Assembly: GCA_028281325.1 (NCBI GenBank)
Contig: JANQKC010000010.1
Location: 62,001 to 126,000, forward strand
Length of the DNA: 64,000 nucleotides
Direction: 5' to 3'
From: Alphaproteobacteria bacterium
GTDB lineage: Bacteria; Pseudomonadota; Alphaproteobacteria; UBA8366
In this document: one piece after another, positions 18,317-25,044 of the stretch
How the letters are laid out: every line of letters starts with the position of its first letter
Position numbering within the stretch: position 1 is the stretch's first letter
Notes under the pieces: model-generated
The model's input: the letters and a program-made list of their open reading frames with translations, nothing else
Told to the model about the DNA's origin: nothing
Databases searched by the model: none
Program-made: the position numbers and the translations under genes

Positions 18317-18985
18317 CTAAAAGTCCAAGTCCGCATAGTGTTTCGGCGGCGGATAGCCGGGGATATGGTCGCCGAGAATGCCCCGAAAACTAGGCCGCGA
18401 CTTGACCCGGGCGTACCAGTCCTTGGCGCGACCGTGTTCGTCCCACGGCACGTCCCCGAGATAGTCGACGCAGGAAAGATGCGACGCGGCGGCAATGTCG
18501 GCGAGGCTGAAATCGTCGCCGCCGAGCCAACGCCGGTCCTCGGAGAGCCACGCGATATAGTCCAGATGAACGTGAATGTTCGCGTTGCCGGCACGGATCG
18601 CCGCCGAGTTCGGCTCGCCCAACGACAACAGCCGCTTGGTGATCTTCTCGTACACCAACAGATCGGTGACTTCGTAATGGAACTTTTCGTCGAACCAGCC
18701 GACAAGCCGGCGCGTTTCCGCGCGCACCGCCGGATCTCGGCCCAGCAGCCCCGGCTCGGGATGGACTTCTTCCAGATATTCGGTGATCGCCCAGGAATTC
18801 GACAGAACCGGACCGCTCGGCACCTCGAGAACCGGCACCGTCCCCGCCGGGTTAAGCGCCAGAAATTCGTCGCGTCGCTCCCATACCTTTTCGATACGGG
18901 GTTCCACGTCCAGTTTTTTCTCGGCCATCGCCACCCGGACCTTTCGGCAAAACGGCGATAGCCAAAGATGATAGAGCCGGTGCAT
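18317..18985 (-). CDS. fzlA: Glutathione S-transferase family protein, FzlA-like (FtsZ-binding)
   Basis: The 222-residue product has a thioredoxin-fold N-domain (LWLSPFCRKVRVAMAEKKLD, AGTVPVLEVPSGP, SNSWAITEYLEE) and an all-helical C-domain. Its tail, SRPSFRGILGDHIPGYPPPK followed by HYADLDF, closely resembles what I recall of FzlA, the Caulobacter GST-fold protein that binds FtsZ filaments and is needed for constriction. Neighbouring uppP and an NDUFA9-like reductase match the alphaproteobacterial fzlA neighbourhood as I know it. The start at 18985 gives the family N-terminus. The alternative is an ordinary GST; the C-terminal match makes FzlA more likely. Confidence 0.75.
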   Translation of the reverse strand: MHRLYHLWLSPFCRKVRVAMAEKKLDVEPRIEKVWERRDEFLALNPAGTVPVLEVPSGPVLSNSWAITEYLEEVHPEPGLLGRDPAVRAETRRLVGWFDEKFHYEVTDLLVYEKITKRLLSLGEPNSAAIRAGNANIHVHLDYIAWLSEDRRWLGGDDFSLADIAAASHLSCVDYLGDVPWDEHGRAKDWYARVKSRPSFRGILGDHIPGYPPPKHYADLDF

Positions 18986-19074
18986 GGCGCGACTATAGTC
19001 ATGCAGGAAGCGGCGGGAAACTGTCTTACGCTTCGGGGCGGCCGAAACCCCGACGGCGCGGCGAACACCCGCGC

Positions 19075-19218
19075 GAATAAAAGACCCCCGCCAGGAGGGG
19101 CGGGGGTCAGGGTGGCTTGCTGCAATAAACGCCAAGGAAAGGGTGCCCTTCAGAGGAAAGGACGGTCACGTTTCTGCAGGCTTGTGACGACTCGTCATCG
19201 TCAGGAAGGACTTTAACG
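19075..19218 (-). ncRNA. Candidate iron-responsive small RNA with anti-Shine-Dalgarno motifs
   Basis: On the minus strand a promoter-like pair (TTGCGA at 19256-19251, TATCAT at 19230-19225, 19-base spacer) overlaps a Fur-type palindrome. About 140 bases downstream a strong intrinsic terminator ends the unit, with no ORF between. The would-be transcript carries several CU-rich stretches (CCUUCCU, CCUUUCCUCU, CCUUUCCUUGG, CCCCUCCUGG) able to pair with Shine-Dalgarno sequences, a feature known from alphaproteobacterial sRNAs. The 5' end near 19218 is an estimate. The same bases read as purine-rich on the plus strand, so plus-strand use cannot be excluded. Confidence 0.45.
19083..19108 (-). terminator. 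Strong intrinsic terminator on the minus strand with no gene upstream of it
   Basis: GACCCCCGCC at 19083-19092 and GGCGGGGGTC at 19099-19108 form a perfect 10-bp stem with a six-base loop. Read on the minus strand the stem is followed at once by TTTTATTCG (19082-19074), the U-tract of an intrinsic terminator. On the plus strand no T-run follows. It therefore ends a transcript coming from the uppP side. Confidence 0.75.
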
Positions 19219-19233
19219 GGTCGGATGATAATT

Positions 19234-19254
19234 TGCAAATGATAATTATTCGCA
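19234..19254. promoter_or_regulatory. Fur-type palindromic box
   Basis: A 21-base near-palindrome in an A+T-rich patch has outer half-sites TGCAAAT (19234-19240) and ATTCGCA (19248-19254) around GATAATT. The symmetric pattern matches the general ferric-uptake-regulator site built on GATAAT repeats and the TGC-N-AAT type described for alphaproteobacteria. It overlaps possible -35/-10 elements on both strands. The minus-strand output would be the short terminated transcript; the plus-strand output would run into uppP. Confidence 0.6.
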
Positions 19255-19423
19255 AATTAATTTATTTTGGCTTCGATTTGGCGTTGAGCCTGTCGGGATT
19301 TCCGACTTCATATTGTCACGCATCGGCGGTACCTAAACGGCTGCAAAACCCATCCGATGGTGGTAGGCTGCCGCCGCTGTCCGGGCCTGCTCGGTCGCAC
19401 GGGGGATTCGCGGGGCTTTATTC

Positions 19424-20221
19424 GTGACGCTTTTTCAACTGTTCGTCCTGGCCGTCGTCCAGGGCCTTACGGAATTTTTGCCGATTAGCTCCTCGGGGCA
19501 TCTCGTCCTCACCTCGAACCTGCTGGGATGGCAGGATCAAGGATTGGTCATCGACATCGCTGTACACGCCGGCACCTTGCTCGCCGTCATGGTCTATTTC
19601 TGGCGGGACGTGTGGATGATCATCGCCGGGACGTTCAGCGCCCTCAGCGGCCGCCCGAATCAAGGTTTCCGGCTCCTGCTTTACCTGATCGTTGCGACGC
19701 TGCCGATCGTCGCCGCCGGTTACTTCGGCCTAAACTTCATTAAAACCACGATGCGCAGCGTCGAGTTGATTGCCTGGGCGACGCTGTTGTTCGGCATCCT
19801 GCTCGGCATCGCCGACTGGATGTGCATGACGGTGCGCCGGATGGAGCACCTGACCTATGGCGGCGTGTTGTTCATCGGCTTGGCCCAGGTTCTGGCGCTG
19901 ATTCCGGGAACCAGTCGGTCCGGCATCACGATCACGGCCTGCCGCATGCTTGGGATGGAACGGACCGACGCCGCCCGGTTTGCCATGCTGCTGTCGATGC
20001 CGGCGATCCTTGGCGCGGCGACCCTTGCGGGTCTCGATCTTTACGAGACGGGAGACCTGGCGCTCGGGATCGACGCGGCCATTTCGGTCGTGCTGGCCTT
20101 TGTCGCGGCGCTGATCGCGATTGCCGTGATGATGCGGTGGCTGACGCGCGCCACCTTCATGCCGTTCGTGATCTACCGCATCGTGCTCGGCGCGGGCCTG
20201 CTCTACTGGGTCTATAGCTGA
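19424..20221 (+). CDS. uppP: Undecaprenyl-diphosphatase
   Basis: The 265-residue integral membrane protein has the BacA/UppP signatures TEFLPISSSGHLVL near the N-terminus and PGTSRSGITITACRMLGM in the second repeat. Between them lie about eight hydrophobic helices. It dephosphorylates undecaprenyl diphosphate outside the membrane, recycling the lipid carrier for peptidoglycan and O-antigen and giving bacitracin resistance. The start is GTG at 19424; no strong ribosome site is seen. The 200-base upstream region contains the Fur-type box, so some iron effect on this gene is possible but not established. Confidence 0.95.
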   Translation: MTLFQLFVLAVVQGLTEFLPISSSGHLVLTSNLLGWQDQGLVIDIAVHAGTLLAVMVYFWRDVWMIIAGTFSALSGRPNQGFRLLLYLIVATLPIVAAGYFGLNFIKTTMRSVELIAWATLLFGILLGIADWMCMTVRRMEHLTYGGVLFIGLAQVLALIPGTSRSGITITACRMLGMERTDAARFAMLLSMPAILGAATLAGLDLYETGDLALGIDAAISVVLAFVAALIAIAVMMRWLTRATFMPFVIYRIVLGAGLLYWVYS

Positions 20222-20237
20222 CCCGCCCCTTCCGGCC

Positions 20238-21233
20238 CTAGGCCAAGTGCGTGACGCTGAACCGGCCGCCGCGCCGGAAGCGGTCCAGATAGGTCGGCAG
20301 AATCACCTCGGCGGCGGTCGGCTCGATCCCCAAATCCTTGAACGACGGTAAATCGCCGCCGACCACGTTGTCGGACTTGAGCAAGGCCACCTGGTCCCGG
20401 GTCAACGGCGGCACGGGCAGCAATTCCGCGAAGAACCCGATCAACGACCCGAGCCAGAACGGGATCGGCACGATCAAGCGCGACCGGCCGGTCTCCGCCA
20501 GAACGAGGCGCATGATCTCGACGAAACTATAGGTCTTCGGCCCGCCAAGCTCATAGGTCTCGCCGCGGCAAGACGGATCGAGGAGCCCTTTCAGCACCGC
20601 GTCCGCGACATCGCCGACAAAGACCGGCTGGAACCGCGAGCCGCCGTCGCCATACAGGTCGAGCCCGCCATTCTTGAACCGCGGCAGCGGACAACCGAAG
20701 GCCGGCAGGAAGGGCGAAAAGCGCGCCATGTCGGCGAACCGGTTGAAGAAGTCGTCCTGCGGCCCGAACACGACGCTCGGCCGCAACACGACGGCATCGG
20801 GAAAGGCCTTCTTCACGGCTTCTTCGCCCGCGGCCTTGGACCGCGCGTAGTGCGACGGCGACTGCGCATCCGCACCCAGCGCCGAGAGTTGCACCATGTC
20901 GCTGCATCCGGCCGCCGCGGCGGCTTTCGCAACCGATTCCGCGCCCTGCGTATGCACCGCATCGAACCGCTGGCGGCCGCCCTGATAGAGAATGCCCACC
21001 AGATTGATCACCGCATCGGCGCCGTCGACCGCGCGCCGCACGGCGTCCGCGTTGCGGATATTGGTTTGGATCGGCGTGATCTGTCCGACATCGCCCATCG
21101 GTTTCAGAAACAGCGCCGCATCGGGGTTCCGCACCGCCGCGCGGACCTGCATGCCGTTCTCCGCGAGCCGCTTCACGATATGCCGGCCAAGGAAGCCGGA
21201 CGCACCGAAGACGGTTACCAGCCGTGTTGCCAT
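20238..21233 (-). CDS. NDUFA9-like SDR (complex I-associated NAD(P)-binding protein)
   Basis: The 331-residue product has the atypical-SDR glycine loop VFGASGFLGRHIVKRLAENG, the segments INLVGILYQGGRQRFDAVHTQ and RSKAAGEEAVKKAFPDAVVL, and PSVVFGPQDDFFNRF. These match the bacterial counterparts of mitochondrial complex I subunit NDUFA9, which bind NADPH tightly but have no demonstrated catalytic role. The start at 21233 follows GGGGGTGAA; the frame stays open upstream without a better site. It converges with uppP across 16 bases, as in other alphaproteobacteria. Confidence 0.88.
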   Translation of the reverse strand: MATRLVTVFGASGFLGRHIVKRLAENGMQVRAAVRNPDAALFLKPMGDVGQITPIQTNIRNADAVRRAVDGADAVINLVGILYQGGRQRFDAVHTQGAESVAKAAAAAGCSDMVQLSALGADAQSPSHYARSKAAGEEAVKKAFPDAVVLRPSVVFGPQDDFFNRFADMARFSPFLPAFGCPLPRFKNGGLDLYGDGGSRFQPVFVGDVADAVLKGLLDPSCRGETYELGGPKTYSFVEIMRLVLAETGRSRLIVPIPFWLGSLIGFFAELLPVPPLTRDQVALLKSDNVVGGDLPSFKDLGIEPTAAEVILPTYLDRFRRGGRFSVTHLA

Positions 21234-21357
21234 TTCACCCCCACTCAAAATCACCGCCAGCCGATTACCGCTGGAATGAACCGCGCGCCGGACGACCCCT
21301 GCAACGCCGGCGCAGCATACATGAGAGCGCAGCGACAGAAAACAGCCGTTAATGCAG

Positions 21358-21386
21358 TTGACAAGAGCAGCGGCAAAGACCAATTT
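21358..21386 (+). promoter_or_regulatory. Likely promoter of the tRNA-Leu gene
   Basis: A perfect TTGACA at 21358-21363 is followed after 17 bases by CAATTT (21381-21386), a poor -10. This places the start of transcription a few bases before the tRNA at 21398. The -35 match and the position support it; the -10 is weak. Confidence 0.45.
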
Positions 21387-21397
21387 GCGCCCTCAAA

Positions 21398-21484
21398 GCC
21401 CAGGTGGCGGAATTGGTAGACGCGCAGGTTTCAGGTACCTGTGGGGGCAACCTCGTGGAAGTTCGAGTCTTCTCCTGGGCACCA
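21398..21484 (+). tRNA. tRNA-Leu, anticodon CAG
   Basis: The acceptor stem pairs GCCCAGG (21398-21404) with CCTGGGC (21474-21480), followed by discriminator A and an encoded CCA (21482-21484). The D-arm has GGCGGAATTGGTAGACGC, typical of tRNA-Leu. The anticodon stem CAGGT/ACCTG encloses loop TTCAGGT with CAG at positions 34-36, reading CUG codons. The long variable arm (GTGGGGGCAACCTCGT) confirms a class II tRNA. The T-arm has GTTCGAGTC. A T-run follows the CCA and may terminate the transcript. Confidence 0.97.
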
Positions 21485-21599
21485 TTTTTCACCGGGATAC
21501 GCCGGTGCCGTGACGGCGCGGAATAATGCGCACCCTCGGGATAATGCGCTCCCTAGGGATTCACGCACACGCGGTGCCAGCGCAGCCTGAGGAGGCAAG

Positions 21600-22214
21600 G
21601 TGAACGTCGACCTTTACCAGGGCGATCTGCCGGACGGGCTGGACCTGGGGCCTACGGTCGCCATCGATACCGAGACGATGGGCCTCGACCCGCACCGGGA
21701 TCGGCTCTGCCTGATCCAACTCTCCTCCGGCGACGGCAACTGCCACCTCGTCCAATTCGCGCAAGGCCAGTATGGCGCCCCCAATCTGAAGCGAATGCTG
21801 CAGGATGCCGGCGTCCTGAAGTTGTTTCATTTCGCCCGCTTCGATATCGCGATGATCAAAAAGTATCTCGACGTCGATTGCGCGCCGGTCTACTGCACGA
21901 AAATCGCATCCCGCCTCTGCCGCACCTATACCGACCGTCACGGTCTTAAGGACATCTGCCGCGAGTTGTTGGGAGCCGAGATTTCCAAACAACAGCAATC
22001 GTCGGATTGGGGTCGCGCCACGTTGAGCGAGGAGCAGTTGCAATACGCCGCCAGCGACGTGTTGTACTTGCACCAGCTCAAGCAGATTCTCGACGACATG
22101 CTCGACCGCGAGGGTCGCACCGAACTGGCGCAGGCGGCGTTCGATTTTTTACCGGCCCGCGCGGCCTTCGATCTGGCCGGATACGCCGACACCGATATTT
22201 TCGCTCACAGCTAG
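21600..22214 (+). CDS. rnd: RNase D-type 3'-5' exonuclease, short form
   Basis: The 204-residue product carries the DEDDy exonuclease motifs: VAIDTETMGLDP (Asp-Glu), FHFARFDIAMIKKYLD (Asp), and LQYAASDVLYLHQL (Tyr and Asp). It ends after the nuclease domain and lacks the HRDC domains of E. coli RNase D, as in many alphaproteobacteria. RNase D trims 3' ends of tRNA precursors; here it lies just downstream of a tRNA gene, though CCA is already encoded. The start is GTG at 21600 after GAGGAGGCAAG. Confidence 0.9.
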   Translation: MNVDLYQGDLPDGLDLGPTVAIDTETMGLDPHRDRLCLIQLSSGDGNCHLVQFAQGQYGAPNLKRMLQDAGVLKLFHFARFDIAMIKKYLDVDCAPVYCTKIASRLCRTYTDRHGLKDICRELLGAEISKQQQSSDWGRATLSEEQLQYAASDVLYLHQLKQILDDMLDREGRTELAQAAFDFLPARAAFDLAGYADTDIFAHS

Positions 22215-22220
22215 GGCAAC

Positions 22221-22234
22221 GGCCGGAAACGGCC
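22221..22234 (+). terminator. Small hairpin after rnd, weak terminator candidate
   Basis: GGCCG (22221-22225), GAAA loop and CGGCC (22230-22234) form a stable tetraloop hairpin seven bases after the rnd stop, followed by CGGTTT. The T-run is short, so termination would be partial. Confidence 0.35.
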
Positions 22235-22242
22235 CGGTTTCA

Positions 22243-22271
22243 TTGACCTTAACCATAGCGCGCTGCATACT
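22243..22271 (+). promoter_or_regulatory. Sigma-70-type promoter candidate for the lpt-rpoN operon
   Basis: TTGACC at 22243-22248 and CATACT at 22266-22271 are separated by 17 bases, matching the consensus at five and four of six positions. It lies between rnd and lptC on the coding strand of the operon. Confidence 0.4.
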
Positions 22272-22583
22272 TTTCCCTGCTTGGGGTGATCTATTCCTTA
22301 ACCCTGTGCGGGATATAGTATGTCGACAGTTCATCTTCCGGGCGACAACGGTCCTTCCTGGACCGACATCGGAACGGCATCTGAACGACGGCATTTGATG
22401 GCTAGAGGCATGACCCATCCCACCGCTGACTCGCACCGCCGAAACCGGAAATGGCCGAACACCGCCTCGACGCCGCGCATCTTGATGCGACACCCCGGCA
22501 ACACCAGCTTAGAAGCGGGGCATTCGGATCGCGATGACGGGGCGGCCATGCAGGTTTGCCGCTTGATGGGCGTTGTATAGACC

Positions 22584-23276
22584 ATGAAGGTGACCGTGAA
22601 CCAAGCGGACGAAAAGCCCTCGAGCGGGCGGAAGGCGCGCCAGCGGATCGCCTTTACCGCGCCGCGCAAGCCGCGGGTTTCGCAATCCTACGGCCGCTTC
22701 GTCGGGATCATGCGGATTTTGCTGCCGACGATCGCCACCGCGCTCGTCATTCTGGTCGCGCTTTGGCCGCAACTGTCCGATCAGCAGCGCCGCTTTTCCA
22801 TTACGCCGGCAAAGGTGAATCCCACCGATACGGAAACGGTCACCATGGTCAATGGAGTCTTTACCGGAGTCGACGAAAAACAGCGTCCCTTTACCCTGAC
22901 GGCGGATACGGTACAGCTCGCAAGCGCCGGATTCGCCAAGGTCGATATGGTCAGCCCCAAGGCCGATATCCTGATGCAGGACGGAAGCTGGATCGCCGTG
23001 ACCGCGGAGACCGGCAAGTACAACCGCGACGAAAAGATCCTCAACCTGGAAGGCGCGGTGAACCTGTTTCATGACAGCGGCTATGAATTTCGGACCGATG
23101 CCGCCACAGTCTACATGAATGCCGGGAACGCGCGCGGCAGCATGCCGGTCGAAGGCCAAGGCCCCTTCGGAAACCTGAAGGCCGAGGGCTTCGTCATCCA
23201 TAACCGCGGCGAGCGGATCGAGTTCACGGGCCGGTCGACGCTGATATTGCATCCAGGACAGACACCGGGCGGATGA
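22584..23276 (+). CDS. lptC: LPS export protein LptC
   Basis: The 230-residue product has a basic N-terminus, a single membrane helix (ILLPTIATALVILVALWPQL, about residues 44-63) and a periplasmic beta-jellyroll with FTLTADTVQL, DILMQDGSWIAVTAETG and LNLEGAVNLFHDSGYEFRTD. That is the LptC layout. LptC receives LPS from the LptB2FG extractor and passes it to LptA. The ATG at 22584 lacks a clear ribosome site; a GTG nine bases on (22593) is an alternative. Its TGA overlaps the lptA ATG, so the two are translationally coupled. Confidence 0.93.
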   Translation: MKVTVNQADEKPSSGRKARQRIAFTAPRKPRVSQSYGRFVGIMRILLPTIATALVILVALWPQLSDQQRRFSITPAKVNPTDTETVTMVNGVFTGVDEKQRPFTLTADTVQLASAGFAKVDMVSPKADILMQDGSWIAVTAETGKYNRDEKILNLEGAVNLFHDSGYEFRTDAATVYMNAGNARGSMPVEGQGPFGNLKAEGFVIHNRGERIEFTGRSTLILHPGQTPGG

Positions 23277-24175
23277 CGATGCCGACATTCCCCCACCGCG
23301 CCCGCCTTGTCGCCGCCATCGCCGTCGTGGTTCTGATGGCGTCGCCAGACGCCTTCGCACAGGGTCTGCTGTCGCAGGGCGGCGACGCGCCCGTAACGAT
23401 CAATGCGGACAACGGAATCGAATGGATCCGCGACGAGAAAAAATACATCGCGCGCGGCAACGCCAGCGCGAGCCGAAACAACGCCACCGTGAACGCCGAC
23501 ACGCTCACCGCCTTCTATCGCGAAAAGACGGAAGGCCAAGGGCAGGAAATCTTCCGCGTCGATGCCGACGGCAACGTCCGAATCACGACCGACGACCAGC
23601 AGGCCGTCGGCGACAAGGCCGTCTACCATGTGGACAAGGCGGTCTTCGTATTGGTCGGCGAGAATCTCAAACTCACCTCGAGTCAGGGTGTCCTGACCGC
23701 CCGCGACAGCCTCGAATACTGGGAGGAAAAGCGGCTGGCGGTGGCCCGCGGCGACGCCGTCGTCGTACAGGAAGGGCAACGCGTCCGCGCCGACGTCATG
23801 ACGGCGCATCTGGACGACGCCGCGGACTCGAGCGCCGAAAAGACAGCGGCGAAGAAGGAAAGCGCCGAATCGAAGAACGGGAATGGGCAAAATCCGCCGG
23901 GCGGAGAGCTTGGTTTCGGCGGCGCCGATTCGCAAATTCGTCAGGTCGACGCCTTCGGCAACGTCCATATCTCCTTGCAGAAAGCTATCGTCCGGGGGGA
24001 TACCGGCGTGTATGTTCCCTCACGCGGGGTTGCCACGCTATGTGGGAACGTGCGTATAACGAGTGGTCAGAACCAGTTGAACGGCAAATGCGCCGAGGTC
24101 AATTTACGGACGGGCATCTACAAACTCACCGGCCGGGCCAAGGGACTGGTGCAGCCGCGCCGGGAATCGCAATGA
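23273..24175 (+). CDS. lptA: LPS export periplasmic protein LptA
   Basis: The 300-residue product has a signal peptide (ending near DAFAQG) and the OstA-like jellyroll with repeated short strands: APVTINADNGIEWIRDEKKY, DTLTAFYREK, ITTDDQQAVGDKAVYHVDKA and NQLNGKCAEVNLRTG. LptA bridges the periplasm, passing LPS to LptD. It is longer than E. coli LptA (185 residues) because of a low-complexity insertion of about 40 residues (SSAEKTAAKKESAESKNGNG onward) that interrupts the fold at about residue 185. The ATG overlaps the lptC stop by four bases. Confidence 0.92.
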   Translation: MTMPTFPHRARLVAAIAVVVLMASPDAFAQGLLSQGGDAPVTINADNGIEWIRDEKKYIARGNASASRNNATVNADTLTAFYREKTEGQGQEIFRVDADGNVRITTDDQQAVGDKAVYHVDKAVFVLVGENLKLTSSQGVLTARDSLEYWEEKRLAVARGDAVVVQEGQRVRADVMTAHLDDAADSSAEKTAAKKESAESKNGNGQNPPGGELGFGGADSQIRQVDAFGNVHISLQKAIVRGDTGVYVPSRGVATLCGNVRITSGQNQLNGKCAEVNLRTGIYKLTGRAKGLVQPRRESQ

Positions 24176-24211
24176 CCGGCGGCGGCCGAACGAAGGGTGC
24201 GAGCGGATCGG

Positions 24212-25027
24212 ATGACTGAGTCGGAAAGCCAGGCGTCAGGCGGCCACGGTGATCATGACGGCAATAGCGACGGCAACGGTGAGGGGCCGCGGCTGATTGC
24301 CGAGAACACCGGACTGACCGCCCATAATCTGGGAAAACAGTTCAAGAAACGGCCGGTTCTGCGCGATGTCAGCATTTCCCTGCAACGCGGCGAAGCGGTC
24401 GGCCTGCTGGGGCCGAACGGCGCCGGTAAGACCACCTGCTTCTATATCATCACTGGGTTGATTGCGGCCGACTACGGCTCCGTCTACATGGACGGGCAGG
24501 ATATTACGGGGCTGCCGATGTATCGGCGCGCCCGGATCGGCATCGGCTATCTTCCGCAGGAACCATCGATCTTTCGCGGACTTTCGGTCGAACAGAATAT
24601 CCGCGCGGTCCTCGAATGCATCGAAAAGGATCAGGAGCGCCGCGAGTCGATCCTGGAAGCGTTGCTGGCCGAGTTTTCGATCACGCATCTGCGCCGGACG
24701 CCATCGCTGGCCCTGTCGGGCGGCGAACGCCGCCGCGTCGAAATCGCCCGCGCCTTGGCGTCGCATCCGCATTTCATCCTCCTGGACGAACCGTTGGCCG
24801 GCATCGATCCGATCGCCGTGCGCGACATCCGGGAACTCGTCATCCATCTCAAGGATCGTGGAATCGGCGTCCTGATCACCGACCACAACGTCCGCGAAAC
24901 CCTCGATGTCGTGGACCGCGCCTACATCCTGCATGATGGCCAAGTCCTGATGGAAGGCCGTCCGGACGAGATCGTCGCCAACTCCGAAGTCCGGCGCGTT
25001 TACCTCGGCGACCGATTCAGCCTTTAG
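24212..25027 (+). CDS. lptB: LPS export ABC transporter ATP-binding protein LptB
   Basis: The 271-residue ABC ATPase has Walker A GLLGPNGAGKTTCFY, Q-loop in IGYLPQEPSIFRGLSVEQN, signature LSGGERRRVEIARAL, Walker B FILLDEPLAGIDPIAV and the H-loop DHNVRETL. LptB powers LPS extraction with LptFG. An unusual N-terminal tail of about 35 residues rich in His, Asp, Gly and Asn (GGHGDHDGNSDGNGEG) precedes the core and is not part of the usual family length (about 241). It follows lptA by 36 bases and precedes rpoN by 17. Confidence 0.96.
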   Translation: MTESESQASGGHGDHDGNSDGNGEGPRLIAENTGLTAHNLGKQFKKRPVLRDVSISLQRGEAVGLLGPNGAGKTTCFYIITGLIAADYGSVYMDGQDITGLPMYRRARIGIGYLPQEPSIFRGLSVEQNIRAVLECIEKDQERRESILEALLAEFSITHLRRTPSLALSGGERRRVEIARALASHPHFILLDEPLAGIDPIAVRDIRELVIHLKDRGIGVLITDHNVRETLDVVDRAYILHDGQVLMEGRPDEIVANSEVRRVYLGDRFSL

Positions 25028-25044
25028 CGTCCGGGTAGCCACCG

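Larger units (their letters stand above)
18986..19423. other. 438-base interval without a protein gene
   Basis: No convincing ORF lies here. The interval holds, from left to right, a minus-strand intrinsic terminator (19075-19108), a candidate small RNA on the minus strand with several CU-rich stretches, and an A+T-rich patch with a Fur-type palindrome (19234-19254). Beyond that comes the upstream region of uppP. A 64-codon frame from 19233 has no ribosome site and overruns the uppP start. Confidence 0.7.
22215..22583. other. 369-base leader region ahead of lptC
   Basis: An 86-codon frame (22320-22580) fills most of it and ends three bases before lptC. It has no ribosome site, no recognisable domain and Arg/His/Thr-rich composition, so I do not call it a gene. 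The region holds a small hairpin after rnd and a promoter-like pair near 22243-22271, which would give lptC a 5' leader of about 300 bases. Confidence 0.5.

Noticed and set aside
19233-19427. 64-codon frame overlapping the Fur-type box and the uppP start
   Set aside because: No ribosome site and it overruns uppP in another frame.
22320-22580. 86-codon frame just before lptC
   Set aside because: No ribosome site, no recognisable domain and low-complexity polar composition; treated as leader sequence.
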